Source of the DNA: Paenibacillus sp. V4I7
Lineage (GTDB): Bacteria > Bacillota > Bacilli > Paenibacillales > NBRC-103111
Direction: 5' to 3'
Length of the DNA: 64,000 bases
NCBI RefSeq assembly: GCF_030817275.1
Contig: NZ_JAUSZD010000002.1
Span: forward strand, 4,464,001 to 4,528,000
Shown here: in pieces, positions 19,049 through 28,175 of the stretch
Layout of the letters: every line of letters starts with the position of its first letter
How positions within the stretch are numbered: position 1 is the stretch's first letter
Notes under the pieces: generated by a model
What the model was told of the DNA's origin: nothing
What the model saw: the letters and a program-made list of their open reading frames with translations, nothing else
The model's database searches: none
Position numbers and translations under genes: made by a program

Positions 19049-21442
19049 TTATGCATCTGAACCGGTTTTGCCCGGCATCATCGTTTCACGGTATTTCCCT
19101 GGGGTAATGCCCTCCAGTTTTTTGAATGCGCGGATGAATACGACGTCGTTATTATAGCCGACCTTTTGAGCGATTTGCGCGATTGTCAGCTCCTTGTTTT
19201 CCATTGACCGCTTCGCGAATTGGATCCTTTTGTGCGTGATATAATCCAATAGATTTTGTCCTTGATTTTTTTTGAAGAAGGTGGAAATATATTGCGGAGT
19301 CATCCGGAAACGCTCAGCGATAAGAGCCAGTCCGAGATTCGGATCGCCAAGATTATGATCCAACAGGCCAACAATCTCCTGCAGCAGCTGCGTGTTGTGA
19401 TCGGATCGTTCGACATTGAACGAGCGGGTGAGCGTTTCGTACAGCTCCTTCGTTTTACACTGCATGCCATGCGCCGTCGGATAGCTGAAAACCGCTTTAA
19501 TCGGATCGAAGTCCGCTCCAAGCACTTCTTCCTGGTTCGTATTCGTGGAGTTAAGGATTTTCAAGAAGGTGCTTGTTACGTTAAAGAACAAGCATTTTCC
19601 CAGCTCCGGTGTCATGTGGCTGGAATCGAAATTCATCGAATAAATCTTATCGAGCAGCTTTTCAACATTGTCGGTATCGCCGCTCCGAACGAAATTGGTA
19701 AGCTGTATCTCAATTTCAAGCGGATAATAATAGTGCTGATTGACACCGATAATATCCTGGAAGTGGATAATGGCATTTTTGCCCAAAATGAGCCTATATT
19801 CAAGAGCTGCCAGTGCTTCCGGATAAGAATCGCGAATCGCTTTGGGCCCTTGGTTGATCCCTCCGACAGCCACGGTAATACCGATTTGGAATCTTTGTGA
19901 AATGACGCTATAGAGGGACTGGGTGATTTCCCTAATATCGGATTCGGCGAGTTCTTCTCGACTCTCCGTCAGATTAATAAGGAGCGCAAGCCGATCGCGG
20001 TCGAGCTCGACTGAGAATCCTTTATGATTGGGTCCAATTAGGTCTACGCCGATATTTGAAACAATAAACCTTGCATGCGCCCATTGCTGTTCGGATTCTT
20101 CTTCGGTGAAACCAATAATGTCCTCAATCTTAACAAGCAGAACGGCAAAACGGTCACTTACAAACGACAAGTCCATAAAACTAAGTGTATCTTCGCTTTC
20201 GGCTGTAGCATCCACGTCCATATATCCGTTCAAAAGACGGGACAAATAGTTAGCCCGGATGAATGGGATTTGCTGCGCCAAGGTACTTCGCAGATTCTTC
20301 TCTTCGTGGATCGAGCCTTCGATCGTTTGCCGGATAAATTCGTATTCGTTAGAGACAGGACGACCAATCATATCCTTTCCATTCATAATCGCGCTCACGG
20401 TTTTTTGGAGAGGCTTGTAATTCCGATAGGCCCCAAAGCTGACAGCCAGCAGCCCGGCGATCAAGCACAGCGCAAAAAGTCCGAGCGACCAATTCTGTAT
20501 TTGATTGACTTGCTGCATAAAAACATCGTTTGGCGTTATGGATACATACTTAAAGCCTGCTTTTTGCGAGGACGCTAACGAAACAATTTGATTCTCACCC
20601 GCCAGCCGATATTCGAACGGATCGGTGATTTCTTTAATGCGCCCCAGTAGTTCGGACGGAAACGGCCTATCACTGTTGCTCATAATCGTCCTTCCAGCAT
20701 CGTCAAGGATGTAGATGGCGCTATGGCTTGCCGACTCCAGCTGCGCGAATAATTGTTTGACTTGGTCGACGTCAATCAAGACGATAAAACTGCCAAGATT
20801 GTCAGATTGCGAAAGGATGGGCAGCGACTGCACATACGTAATAACATCCTTAGAGATAATTGGGATATTTTCGGGTGAATAGGAATCGGTGGTACTGCTG
20901 AAGAGTGAAGCGACCGGCAAGTAGGACATCTTATGCTCGTTCTGGAGCAGCATTCGCCATTGATCGTACGACATGTTCTTCATGGCGTAGTAGGTGGAAT
21001 AAAACGTTCGCGAGTCAGTTACCAAATCCGCCTTGACGATTGTATCGCTGATAGCGAAATAAACGTAGTAATCGAGAATAAAATTGCTGGTCATGCTGCG
21101 ATACCTGCTCATCTTGTCCCGCATGAATTGAACAAACTCATATCTGTCAACATCGTTCGCGTTAGCCGGAATTTTAAGCATATAATCCAACTTGGGGTCG
21201 AACGCGACCTGACGCATTAAAATATCCACTTCCGACAATTTGTTGTCAAGTGACAGCTTCAACTGCTCAAGCATCGCCGCATTGGATCGTGTCGTGCTTT
21301 TTTCCAGACTTTGCTCCACTTTGGCATACAAAAATAGCCCCATTGCAAGCGGTATCAGCAGAATAAACAAATTGGAGGCGATCATCGTCATTAACGCGCT
21401 TTTTCTACTGTCGATTAGACGTAAAATCAGTGGCATTTTCAA
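19049..21442 (-). CDS. Membrane-anchored AraC-family regulator with extracellular sensor domain
   Basis: 797 residues. A membrane segment at about 20-40 and another at about 319-341 flank an extracellular sensor of the Cache type. A cytoplasmic middle region follows, then a C-terminal AraC DNA-binding domain with two helix-turn-helix units (LALIAERFRMTPQYISTFF and TIAQIAQKVGYNNDVVFIRAF) at about 690-790. This class in Paenibacillus senses extracellular sugars directly and activates a neighbouring ABC-transporter operon, here the lipoprotein-permease-GH88 operon that starts 240 nt downstream on the same strand. The start is uncertain: TTG 21442 and ATG 21436 are possible and neither has a good ribosome binding site. 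A target site was not identifiable. Confidence 0.9.
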   Translation of the reverse strand: MKMPLILRLIDSRKSALMTMIASNLFILLIPLAMGLFLYAKVEQSLEKSTTRSNAAMLEQLKLSLDNKLSEVDILMRQVAFDPKLDYMLKIPANANDVDRYEFVQFMRDKMSRYRSMTSNFILDYYVYFAISDTIVKADLVTDSRTFYSTYYAMKNMSYDQWRMLLQNEHKMSYLPVASLFSSTTDSYSPENIPIISKDVITYVQSLPILSQSDNLGSFIVLIDVDQVKQLFAQLESASHSAIYILDDAGRTIMSNSDRPFPSELLGRIKEITDPFEYRLAGENQIVSLASSQKAGFKYVSITPNDVFMQQVNQIQNWSLGLFALCLIAGLLAVSFGAYRNYKPLQKTVSAIMNGKDMIGRPVSNEYEFIRQTIEGSIHEEKNLRSTLAQQIPFIRANYLSRLLNGYMDVDATAESEDTLSFMDLSFVSDRFAVLLVKIEDIIGFTEEESEQQWAHARFIVSNIGVDLIGPNHKGFSVELDRDRLALLINLTESREELAESDIREITQSLYSVISQRFQIGITVAVGGINQGPKAIRDSYPEALAALEYRLILGKNAIIHFQDIIGVNQHYYYPLEIEIQLTNFVRSGDTDNVEKLLDKIYSMNFDSSHMTPELGKCLFFNVTSTFLKILNSTNTNQEEVLGADFDPIKAVFSYPTAHGMQCKTKELYETLTRSFNVERSDHNTQLLQEIVGLLDHNLGDPNLGLALIAERFRMTPQYISTFFKKNQGQNLLDYITHKRIQFAKRSMENKELTIAQIAQKVGYNNDVVFIRAFKKLEGITPGKYRETMMPGKTGSDA

Positions 21443-21899
21443 AACAGGTCACGCCCATTTCTCAAATTTATTTACTAAAAATTGTATCCTCACTCGTCCA
21501 AAGTTGCAATACATCAAATTTACTGCAACCGACCCCCGTTGAACGAGGGTCGGTTTTCCAATGGAAGTAGCAGTCAGACTGTGAAATTCACAAAGTGGGA
21601 GCTGCATTTGCCAAATATGATTTTTGGGACAGCCCCTCTATTTAATTATAAATTCAATTAAAATATTTCGTCAATTTATTCTATATGTAATTAAAATTTT
21701 ATTTTACTTATCATGCAGTAAAAATCAAACAAAGCCTATGATCTTGTCTTATTAAATGAACAATTCCAGGTGCAATGGACAATGATTAAAGGCAATGTGA
21801 TCTAAAGATGATAAACTCAGATGAATATGAACGAACAATGTGTTCGATAATACGGTTTTAGCTCATATACTCATATTGCAATCATAAGGATATAGGGAT
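21443..21899. other. 457-nt divergent intergenic region with an orphan terminator
   Basis: It separates the minus-strand AraC-type gene from the plus-strand LysM-GMC operon. It holds a strong hairpin (21527-21557) and an AT-rich stretch at about 21640-21740. A CATATACT box at 21864-21871 lies 28 nt before the operon start and resembles a sigma-E -10 element, with no good -35 partner. No open frame of credible coding quality was seen. Confidence 0.6.
21527..21557 (+). terminator. Orphan intrinsic terminator in a divergent region
   Basis: Perfect 9-bp stem AACCGACCC / GGGTCGGTT with an 11-nt loop, followed by TTCC on the plus strand so that the T run is TTTT including the stem end. No recognisable gene ends just before it on either strand: the AraC-type gene starts on one side and the LysM-GMC operon starts 340 nt away on the other. 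Confidence 0.6.
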
Positions 21900-23540
21900 G
21901 TGATGCCATTGCATATACATGTCACTGATCATGGGGATACTCTGAGGAAAATTGCCGACAGATATTATTGTGAATTAGAAAATATTTTATCACTTAATCC
22001 ATATATTCATAATATTGATTTGAATTTGGATGCTGATGTTCAAATAAAACTGCCCGCCCCACTGCTACCTGTGCGAGAGATCTATGATACGATTACTTCA
22101 TGCCCTCCCGAATCATCAGGCCCCTCTTTGGATCAATGGATTCCCCTAACTTCAATCGAGCAAATGGCCCAAACCGATTATGATGTGCTTATCGTCGGCA
22201 GTGGTGCGGGGGGCGGTGCCGCTCTCTGGAGATTATGCGAACAGTGGGGAAACAACGGTAAGCGGATAGGCATGATTGAGGCCGGAGATCTTCAATTGCC
22301 TACGCATGCGTTTAATTTGCCTACTTTAAATGAACAGCGCGCTATAGAATACTGGGAACGTATTGCGGAAAGACCGGGGCAGCGTTGGCTGGATTATCCA
22401 GGTGCAAAAATGGTAAAAGCCTTGGGCGGTAGAACCCTTTTATGGTATCTGTTTTCTCCTCGCTTCAACCCTTCGGCTTTCCGTTCTTGGCCTATCACTT
22501 ATAAGGATCTTATGCCCTATTATCAGATCGCTGAAAGAATAATGAATATAACTAGTAACTATACCCAAGGATCCTCACTGCAGGAAATGCTTCTCGATCG
22601 TCTTCTAATGGGCGGATTTCCAGAGGCAACTGCTATACGTATAGCAGCTGATCTTATAGGGACGAAATATGGGCAGGTTCATTCGAATGTCTTTTTCAGT
22701 TCACTCGTATTTCTGGCTTACGCTTTGAATATCAGGCCGTTCGATCTGGCCGTAAATACGCGAGCCATACAGGTTTTAACCGAAAAGGGTAAAGCTGCAG
22801 GTGTCAGGGTTATGACTTCCGATAAGAAAATGTATACCCTGAATGCAAAGACGATCATCGTCTCGGCCAGCACGTGGGAAACTCCGCGCCTTCTGCTAAA
22901 TTCCAATATGCCGAACGAAGCCATTGGGAGATATCTCGTGCATCACCCCGAGTATGTGGCAAATGGATGCCTAAACAGGGATCAATTCCCGGAGGTTCTT
23001 GGCGTTGCCACTATCGTCGTTCCGGGCTCTGCTGAGCGAAATTATCAACTCATAGGCTTTTCCGATTTTTTTTATCATTACATGGAAAGGCCGCTGCTGA
23101 AAACAACTCGGATTGTAGTGAAGGTTTACGGCATCGTGGAACCGCGGTTTGAAAACCATGTTAGCCTCGACCCATTAAAACGGGATGCTTATGGCGTGCC
23201 TCTGCTAAATATTCAGTTTTCCCACAGCGATAAGGATCGGGTTCTTCTTCACGAAATGTACGCTGCCCTATTAGCTTTTTCTACGACAATGGAGCTTTCA
23301 CTGGAAAGCCCGCCCCTGATGAGTCCTACCGGTTATGACAATCATGAGTGCGGCACGTGCCGAATGGGGGATAATCCCGCTACTTCTGTAACCAATCGCT
23401 TCGGTCAGGTCCATGGCATATCCGGCCTTTACATAGCAGATAACAGCGTCGTGAATCTGTCTTCGCCGGCCAATCCAACGCTAACGACGATTGCTTTGGC
23501 CATGCGTACAGCCGATTACATCATCGAGCAAATGAAATAA
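21900..23540 (+). CDS. LysM-GMC oxidoreductase A1
   Basis: 546 residues from GTG 21900, with AAGGA 9 nt upstream; ATG 21903 and TTG 21909 are alternatives, and the paralogue at 26510 starts at the position of the TTG. A LysM domain occupies residues 5-52 (GDTLRKIADRYYCELENIL...QIKLP), which in other proteins binds peptidoglycan or chitin. A GMC flavoprotein domain follows from about 92, with FAD fingerprint DVLIVGSGAGGGA (95-107) and the C-terminal active-site signature with His482 (HECGTCRMG) and Asn525 (NPTLT). GMC enzymes oxidise alcohols, polyols or sugars; the substrate here is unknown. There is no signal peptide although LysM targets cell wall, the situation of spore-coat and cortex LysM proteins. 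It is first in a five-gene operon and 35 nt upstream of its B partner. Confidence 0.88.
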   Translation: MMPLHIHVTDHGDTLRKIADRYYCELENILSLNPYIHNIDLNLDADVQIKLPAPLLPVREIYDTITSCPPESSGPSLDQWIPLTSIEQMAQTDYDVLIVGSGAGGGAALWRLCEQWGNNGKRIGMIEAGDLQLPTHAFNLPTLNEQRAIEYWERIAERPGQRWLDYPGAKMVKALGGRTLLWYLFSPRFNPSAFRSWPITYKDLMPYYQIAERIMNITSNYTQGSSLQEMLLDRLLMGGFPEATAIRIAADLIGTKYGQVHSNVFFSSLVFLAYALNIRPFDLAVNTRAIQVLTEKGKAAGVRVMTSDKKMYTLNAKTIIVSASTWETPRLLLNSNMPNEAIGRYLVHHPEYVANGCLNRDQFPEVLGVATIVVPGSAERNYQLIGFSDFFYHYMERPLLKTTRIVVKVYGIVEPRFENHVSLDPLKRDAYGVPLLNIQFSHSDKDRVLLHEMYAALLAFSTTMELSLESPPLMSPTGYDNHECGTCRMGDNPATSVTNRFGQVHGISGLYIADNSVVNLSSPANPTLTTIALAMRTADYIIEQMK

Positions 23541-23575
23541 AAGCGTCAATGCTGCCTGAAAGGAGCACGATCAAA

Positions 23576-25825
23576 TTGTCGGAAAACCAACGATCTTTAA
23601 AATCGTTTCATATTGTATTTATTGCTGCCGAAGTCGAATATGATTCCGAACATTCCTTGTCTGAAATCGCCAGAGAGGCGCAGCGGCTCGGGGCTCGGAC
23701 GACATTGTTGACGGCTTATCCGTCTCCTGCAAATCCAGCTAATATTCCCGGTCTCGAGGTACTTGCCGATGCGGATCTGGCCGTATTCTTTATTCGTTAT
23801 CGAACTTTGCCTGAAGAGCAATTCCGTCATATTCGGGATTATATTGAACGAGGTAAACCGATCATCGGATTTCGTACCAGCACGCATGGATTTCTGTATC
23901 CGAAAGGTCATCCCCTTGAAGTATGGAATAAAAAGTTTGGCATTGACGTATTGGGAGCTCCATGGATAAAGCATTACGCCTATACATCAGGTACGGATGT
24001 ATTCGTGGAACCAGGAGCGAGACAGGATCCAATTTTAAGCGGGGTTCCGGATAAATTCCATGTGCGATCATGGTTATATGTTGTTTTGCCGTATCCACCA
24101 AAAGGATCAAACATATTGCTTTGGGGACAATCCGTCGATCCGGAATTAAAACCGGAGCCAGGCACCGAGATCAATCCAGTTGCATGGACCTGGAATAATT
24201 ATGCCGGAGGACGCACCTTCATGACGACGATGGGCCATCCCGAGGACTTTCAAGTCCCCGCTTTCCGCAAGCTCGTGATGAACGCTATTCAATGGGCGTT
24301 AGGTATAAATCCAAGTTTGGATCGGACGGAACTGGAAGGCAGAGTGCCCATTCAAAGCGGCGGTGATGCCCGCCCCTCTGCGTCTCTCCCAAAGAAAGTG
24401 CCATGGATTCCCTTGACTCCGGTCGAGAAAATGGCACAAACCGATTATGATGTGCTCATCGTCGGCAGCGGGGCAGGCGGCGGGGCCGCTCTTTGGAGAT
24501 TATGCGAGCAATCGAAAAAAAGCGGTTTGCGGATCGGCATGATCGAGGCTGGAGATCTATTATTGCCGACACATGCACATAATTTGCCTACATTCAATCA
24601 AAGTCGGTTTGATCAATATATAGAGAGTCCGCCATATGTAGAATCTGTGGGGAATTTATGGCCGGATTATCCGGGTGCGCGAATATTCAGAGCGCTAGGC
24701 GGTAGAACCCTGCATTGGTATTTAATGAGTCCCCGTTTCCGGCCTGAAGAATTTATAAACTGGCCAATTACCTATCAGGAACTACTTCCCTATTATCTTA
24801 CTGCTGAAGAAATCATGAACGTAACCGGGGAATATACGGAAGGTTCTGCTCTCCAGGAAACGCTTCTTAAACGTCTACGATTTGGCGGATTTCCAGATGC
24901 ATCGAGTATTCCTTTAGCTGTTGACCTGAATGTTACGCGATATGGGCAAGTCCACTCGAATGTCTTTTTTAGTTCCATTATATTTTTGGCATACGCTCTC
25001 AACACAAGACCTTTTGATCTTGCTGTAAATACGCGTGCCGTGCAGGTTCTCACCGAAAGCGGAAGAGCCTCGGGTGTGAAGGTCGTCACTTCGGAACACC
25101 AAACCTATACCATCAAAGCCAAAACAGTCATCCTTTCCGCCAGCACCTTTGAAACGCCGCGTATTTTATTGAACTCCCAAATACCCGGTGGAGCCATCGG
25201 TAAATATTTAGTGAATCATCCATCCGTTTTAGCGTATGCGAAAATAAACCGCAACCAATTTCCCGAAGTATTGGGAAATGCGGCAATCATGGTACCAAGC
25301 GCTGTCGATCGGAATCATACATTTTTTATTTTAGGAACAGATCCCGTGAATTACTGGTGGTACCATTATGAGGAAAGAAAACTTCTGGATGAATTGAGGT
25401 TCAGAATGCTCGGCCTGACAACCATGGAGCCGCGAATGGACAATCATGTCAGTCTTGACCTGAGCAAACTGGATTCCTACGGGATGCCTTTATTGAAGGT
25501 GCAATTTTCTTACAGTACCCAGGATCTGGCCAAAATCCGTGAATTGACGACTACCATTCATGCTGCTGCCAAAGCCACGGGACTGGAATTTTACGAAAAT
25601 CCTTGCCTCCTGCCTCCAGGTTTGGATAATCATGAAGCGGGAACGTGCCGAATGGGTGATGATCCCTCAACCTCGGCAACGAATCGGTATGGGCAAATCC
25701 ACGGCGTACCCGGTCTTTATGTGGCCGATAACAGCGTTCTACCTCTTACCGGGGCTGCCAACCCAACACTTACAACCGTTGCCTTAGCGATTCGCACCGC
25801 GGATTATATCCTTGGGAAAATTTAG
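23576..25825 (+). CDS. ThuA-like/GMC oxidoreductase fusion B1
   Basis: 749 residues from TTG 23576. This start is chosen over ATG 23549 because AAGGAGC precedes it and because the paralogue at 28176 has the same layout (purine-rich box, GATNAAA, TTG, then Ser-Glu-Asn). Residues of about 10-255 form a ThuA-like, class I glutamine-amidotransferase-related fold: FHIVFIAAEVEYDSEHSLSE at the start, DADLAVFFIRYR, IERGKPIIGFRTSTHG, and RKLVMNAIQWALGINPS at the end. A GMC domain follows after VPWIPLTP, with FAD fingerprint DVLIVGSGAGGGA at about 290-302 and HEAGTCRMG and NPTLT near the C-terminus. ThuA proteins are linked to disaccharide use, including 3-keto sugars, but their activity is poorly defined. 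A ThuA-GMC fusion is unusual and may couple oxidation with a second step on the keto product; that coupling is inference. Confidence 0.85.
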   Translation: MSENQRSLKSFHIVFIAAEVEYDSEHSLSEIAREAQRLGARTTLLTAYPSPANPANIPGLEVLADADLAVFFIRYRTLPEEQFRHIRDYIERGKPIIGFRTSTHGFLYPKGHPLEVWNKKFGIDVLGAPWIKHYAYTSGTDVFVEPGARQDPILSGVPDKFHVRSWLYVVLPYPPKGSNILLWGQSVDPELKPEPGTEINPVAWTWNNYAGGRTFMTTMGHPEDFQVPAFRKLVMNAIQWALGINPSLDRTELEGRVPIQSGGDARPSASLPKKVPWIPLTPVEKMAQTDYDVLIVGSGAGGGAALWRLCEQSKKSGLRIGMIEAGDLLLPTHAHNLPTFNQSRFDQYIESPPYVESVGNLWPDYPGARIFRALGGRTLHWYLMSPRFRPEEFINWPITYQELLPYYLTAEEIMNVTGEYTEGSALQETLLKRLRFGGFPDASSIPLAVDLNVTRYGQVHSNVFFSSIIFLAYALNTRPFDLAVNTRAVQVLTESGRASGVKVVTSEHQTYTIKAKTVILSASTFETPRILLNSQIPGGAIGKYLVNHPSVLAYAKINRNQFPEVLGNAAIMVPSAVDRNHTFFILGTDPVNYWWYHYEERKLLDELRFRMLGLTTMEPRMDNHVSLDLSKLDSYGMPLLKVQFSYSTQDLAKIRELTTTIHAAAKATGLEFYENPCLLPPGLDNHEAGTCRMGDDPSTSATNRYGQIHGVPGLYVADNSVLPLTGAANPTLTTVALAIRTADYILGKI

Positions 25826-25860
25826 AATTTTACTGGCGAAAAACTCAGAGGAGGATGACA

Positions 25861-26457
25861 GTGTTTAATCTCCCTATTCATATCAAAACTTATCGGATGT
25901 CCGGACCCAGGTTGAATGTACTTTACCCGGTCATTGTGGAACTATCGGATAGTTCCATGCAGCAGCAGATCAATCAACTCATTGTTGCTGAGGTTAAAAA
26001 GCAGATCCATCAGCAGGGATACCCGCAAAATCCCAAAGAATTATCCGGTTATTATGAAATAAAAACGAATGAGCGAGGTGTATTAAGCTTATCTCTATAT
26101 AATGAGTCAAACGCTAGCGTTGATCACGGATGGACGCTGCAAAATTCGCTTACCTTTGATGTACAAACCGGAAAGTTATACACCTTGCAAGATTTATTCG
26201 TTCACGGCGAGGACTATGTGCAAAGCGTTTCCGAAATCATTGGACAACAGATCAGAGATCGTCGTATTCCATTGCAGTCCGAATTCAAAAAAATAAGGCC
26301 CAATCAAGATTTTTATATCGCCGATAAAGCTCTGGTCGTTTATTTTCAACTCGAAGAAATCACGGCATATGTTTATGGGTTCCAATATTTCCCTATTTCG
26401 GTTTATGAGATTCAGAATATCATTAATGAGCAGCCCCTTGGTACGATGATGTATTAG
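25861..26457 (+). CDS. DUF3298/RsiV-like domain protein
   Basis: 198 residues. GTG 25861 is preferred because AGAGGAGG lies 6 nt before it; the in-frame ATG 25855 overlaps that box. The layout matches the DUF3298/DUF4163 fold known from the extracellular part of RsiV and related proteins: an IKTYRMSGPRLNVLYPVI beginning, then SGYYEIKTNERGVLSLSLYNESNA, LTFDVQTGKLYTLQDLF, and a final block ALVVYFQLEEITAYVYGFQYFPIS. Unlike RsiV it has no signal peptide, no membrane anchor and no anti-sigma segment. In other proteins the fold binds lysozyme or related ligands. It sits between the two A-B pairs of GMC genes, 35 nt after B1 and 52 nt before A2, so it is part of the operon. Function unknown. Confidence 0.75.
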   Translation: MFNLPIHIKTYRMSGPRLNVLYPVIVELSDSSMQQQINQLIVAEVKKQIHQQGYPQNPKELSGYYEIKTNERGVLSLSLYNESNASVDHGWTLQNSLTFDVQTGKLYTLQDLFVHGEDYVQSVSEIIGQQIRDRRIPLQSEFKKIRPNQDFYIADKALVVYFQLEEITAYVYGFQYFPISVYEIQNIINEQPLGTMMY

Positions 26458-26509
26458 GGAGTCAGTTAACCCATATATTGAATTCAACTGATAAAGGAAG
26501 GGATGCCAT

Positions 26510-28141
26510 TTGCATATCTATGTCACTGATCATGGGGATACTCTGAGGAAAATTGCCGATAGATACTATTGTGAATTAGAATCCCTCCTATCTCACAATC
26601 CACATATTCCCAGCGCCGATTTGAATATGGTTTCCGATGTTCAAATAAAACTACCCACCCCGCTGTTACACGTGCGGAAGATCCCTGATGACACAGTATC
26701 GCGCCCTCCCGAACCATCAGACGCCCCATTGGATCAATGGATTCCCCTAACTTCAATCGAGCAAATGGCCCAGACCGATTATGATGTGCTTATCATCGGC
26801 AGCGGTGCGGGGGGCGGGGCTGCTCTTTGGAGACTATGCGAACAATGGGGGCAAAACGGCAAGCGGATTGGGATGATAGAGGCCGGAGATCTGTTATTAC
26901 CGACCCATGCGTTTCATATACCCACATTTGACGAACAACGCGCGCTTGAATACTGGGAACGGATTTCGGATCCAGTCGGAAATAGATGGCCGGACTTTCG
27001 AAGTGCGAAAATCGTCAGAGGCTTAGGCGGAAGAACCCTGATATGGTACGGCTGGTCTCCCCGATTTGACCCTGCTGCGTTCAGAACATGGCCAATCACT
27101 TATAAGGATCTTGCTCCCTATTATCTGATCGCAGAAAAAATAATGAATGTGACCACCAACTATACCAAAGGATCCGCACTGCAGGAAATACTTATCGAAC
27201 GCCTTCTTACCGGCGGTTTTCCTGAGGCAACAGATGTTCCGCTCTCCACCGATCTTCAAGGTACAAAATACGGGCAGGTCCATTCAAATGTTTATTTCAG
27301 TTCCATTGATTTTCTTGCATACGCCTTAAATATCCGAAAATTCGATCTGGCCGTAAATTCACGCGCCGTGCAAATTTTAACGGAACAAGGAAGAGCTGTA
27401 GGCGTCAAGGTCATGACCGCGGATAAAAAAACGTATACATTGACTGCCAAGACAATCGTCGTATCCGCCAGCACCTGGGAAACCCCTCGCCTTCTGCTAA
27501 ATTCCAATATCCCAGGAGAAGCGATCGGGAAATATTTGGTGTTCCATCCTGTGTATGAGGGGTATGGAACCGTTAACCGAGATGAATTCCCAGAGGTATT
27601 TGGCGTCGCAACCGTCTTTGTTCCAGGTTCGGCTGAGCGAAATTATCAACTCCAGATTTTCTCCGATTATTATTATGACTATAAAGTAAAACCGCTTCTG
27701 AAAAAAGAGCCTTTGGAAGTACACGCTTACGGAGTCGTGGAACCGCGGGCCGATAATTACGTCAGCCTCGATCCGATTCATCGGGATACTTACGGCGTAC
27801 CTAATCTTAATGTACAGTTTTCCTACAGCGATAAGGATCAGGTACTTCTTCGAGAAATGCACGCTTCCCTGTCCGCCTTCACCGCCGCTTCTGGATTATC
27901 GCTGGAGAGCCCGCTCCAGCTGCGTCAGCCAGGAAAAGATAATCACGAGGCGGGAACATGCCGAATGGGGGACAATCCGGCTACTTCCGTCACTAACCGC
28001 TATGGTCAAGTGCATGGCATTACTGGTCTTTACATAGCCGATATGAGTGTATTAAATCTTACTTCACCATCTAATCCAACGCTAACCGCTATCGCATTGG
28101 CCATTCGTACAGCAGATCATATCGTCGAACAAATGAAATAG
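26510..28141 (+). CDS. LysM-GMC oxidoreductase A2
   Basis: 543 residues from TTG 26510 with GGAAGGGA upstream. Same architecture as A1: LysM at about 2-49 (GDTLRKIADRYYCELESLL), a Pro-rich linker, then a GMC domain with FAD fingerprint DVLIIGSGAGGGA, C-terminal HEAGTCRMG and NPTLT. Long blocks such as WIPLTSIEQMAQTDYDVL are identical to A1, so the two are recent tandem paralogues. Divergence is greatest in the linker and in the region before the active-site His (LQLRQPGKDNHEAG here), which could mean different substrates. No signal peptide. It precedes B2 by 34 nt, reproducing the A1-B1 arrangement. Confidence 0.88.
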   Translation: MHIYVTDHGDTLRKIADRYYCELESLLSHNPHIPSADLNMVSDVQIKLPTPLLHVRKIPDDTVSRPPEPSDAPLDQWIPLTSIEQMAQTDYDVLIIGSGAGGGAALWRLCEQWGQNGKRIGMIEAGDLLLPTHAFHIPTFDEQRALEYWERISDPVGNRWPDFRSAKIVRGLGGRTLIWYGWSPRFDPAAFRTWPITYKDLAPYYLIAEKIMNVTTNYTKGSALQEILIERLLTGGFPEATDVPLSTDLQGTKYGQVHSNVYFSSIDFLAYALNIRKFDLAVNSRAVQILTEQGRAVGVKVMTADKKTYTLTAKTIVVSASTWETPRLLLNSNIPGEAIGKYLVFHPVYEGYGTVNRDEFPEVFGVATVFVPGSAERNYQLQIFSDYYYDYKVKPLLKKEPLEVHAYGVVEPRADNYVSLDPIHRDTYGVPNLNVQFSYSDKDQVLLREMHASLSAFTAASGLSLESPLQLRQPGKDNHEAGTCRMGDNPATSVTNRYGQVHGITGLYIADMSVLNLTSPSNPTLTAIALAIRTADHIVEQMK

Positions 28142-28175
28142 ATCATTTATTTTGTCCGAAGGGAAGGCGATTAAA

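Noticed and set aside
21864..21871. CATATACT as a sigma-E -10 box for the LysM-GMC operon
   Set aside because: It fits the -10 consensus at most positions and lies at a sensible distance from the start, but no acceptable -35 at 13-15 nt was found, so it is not called as a promoter.
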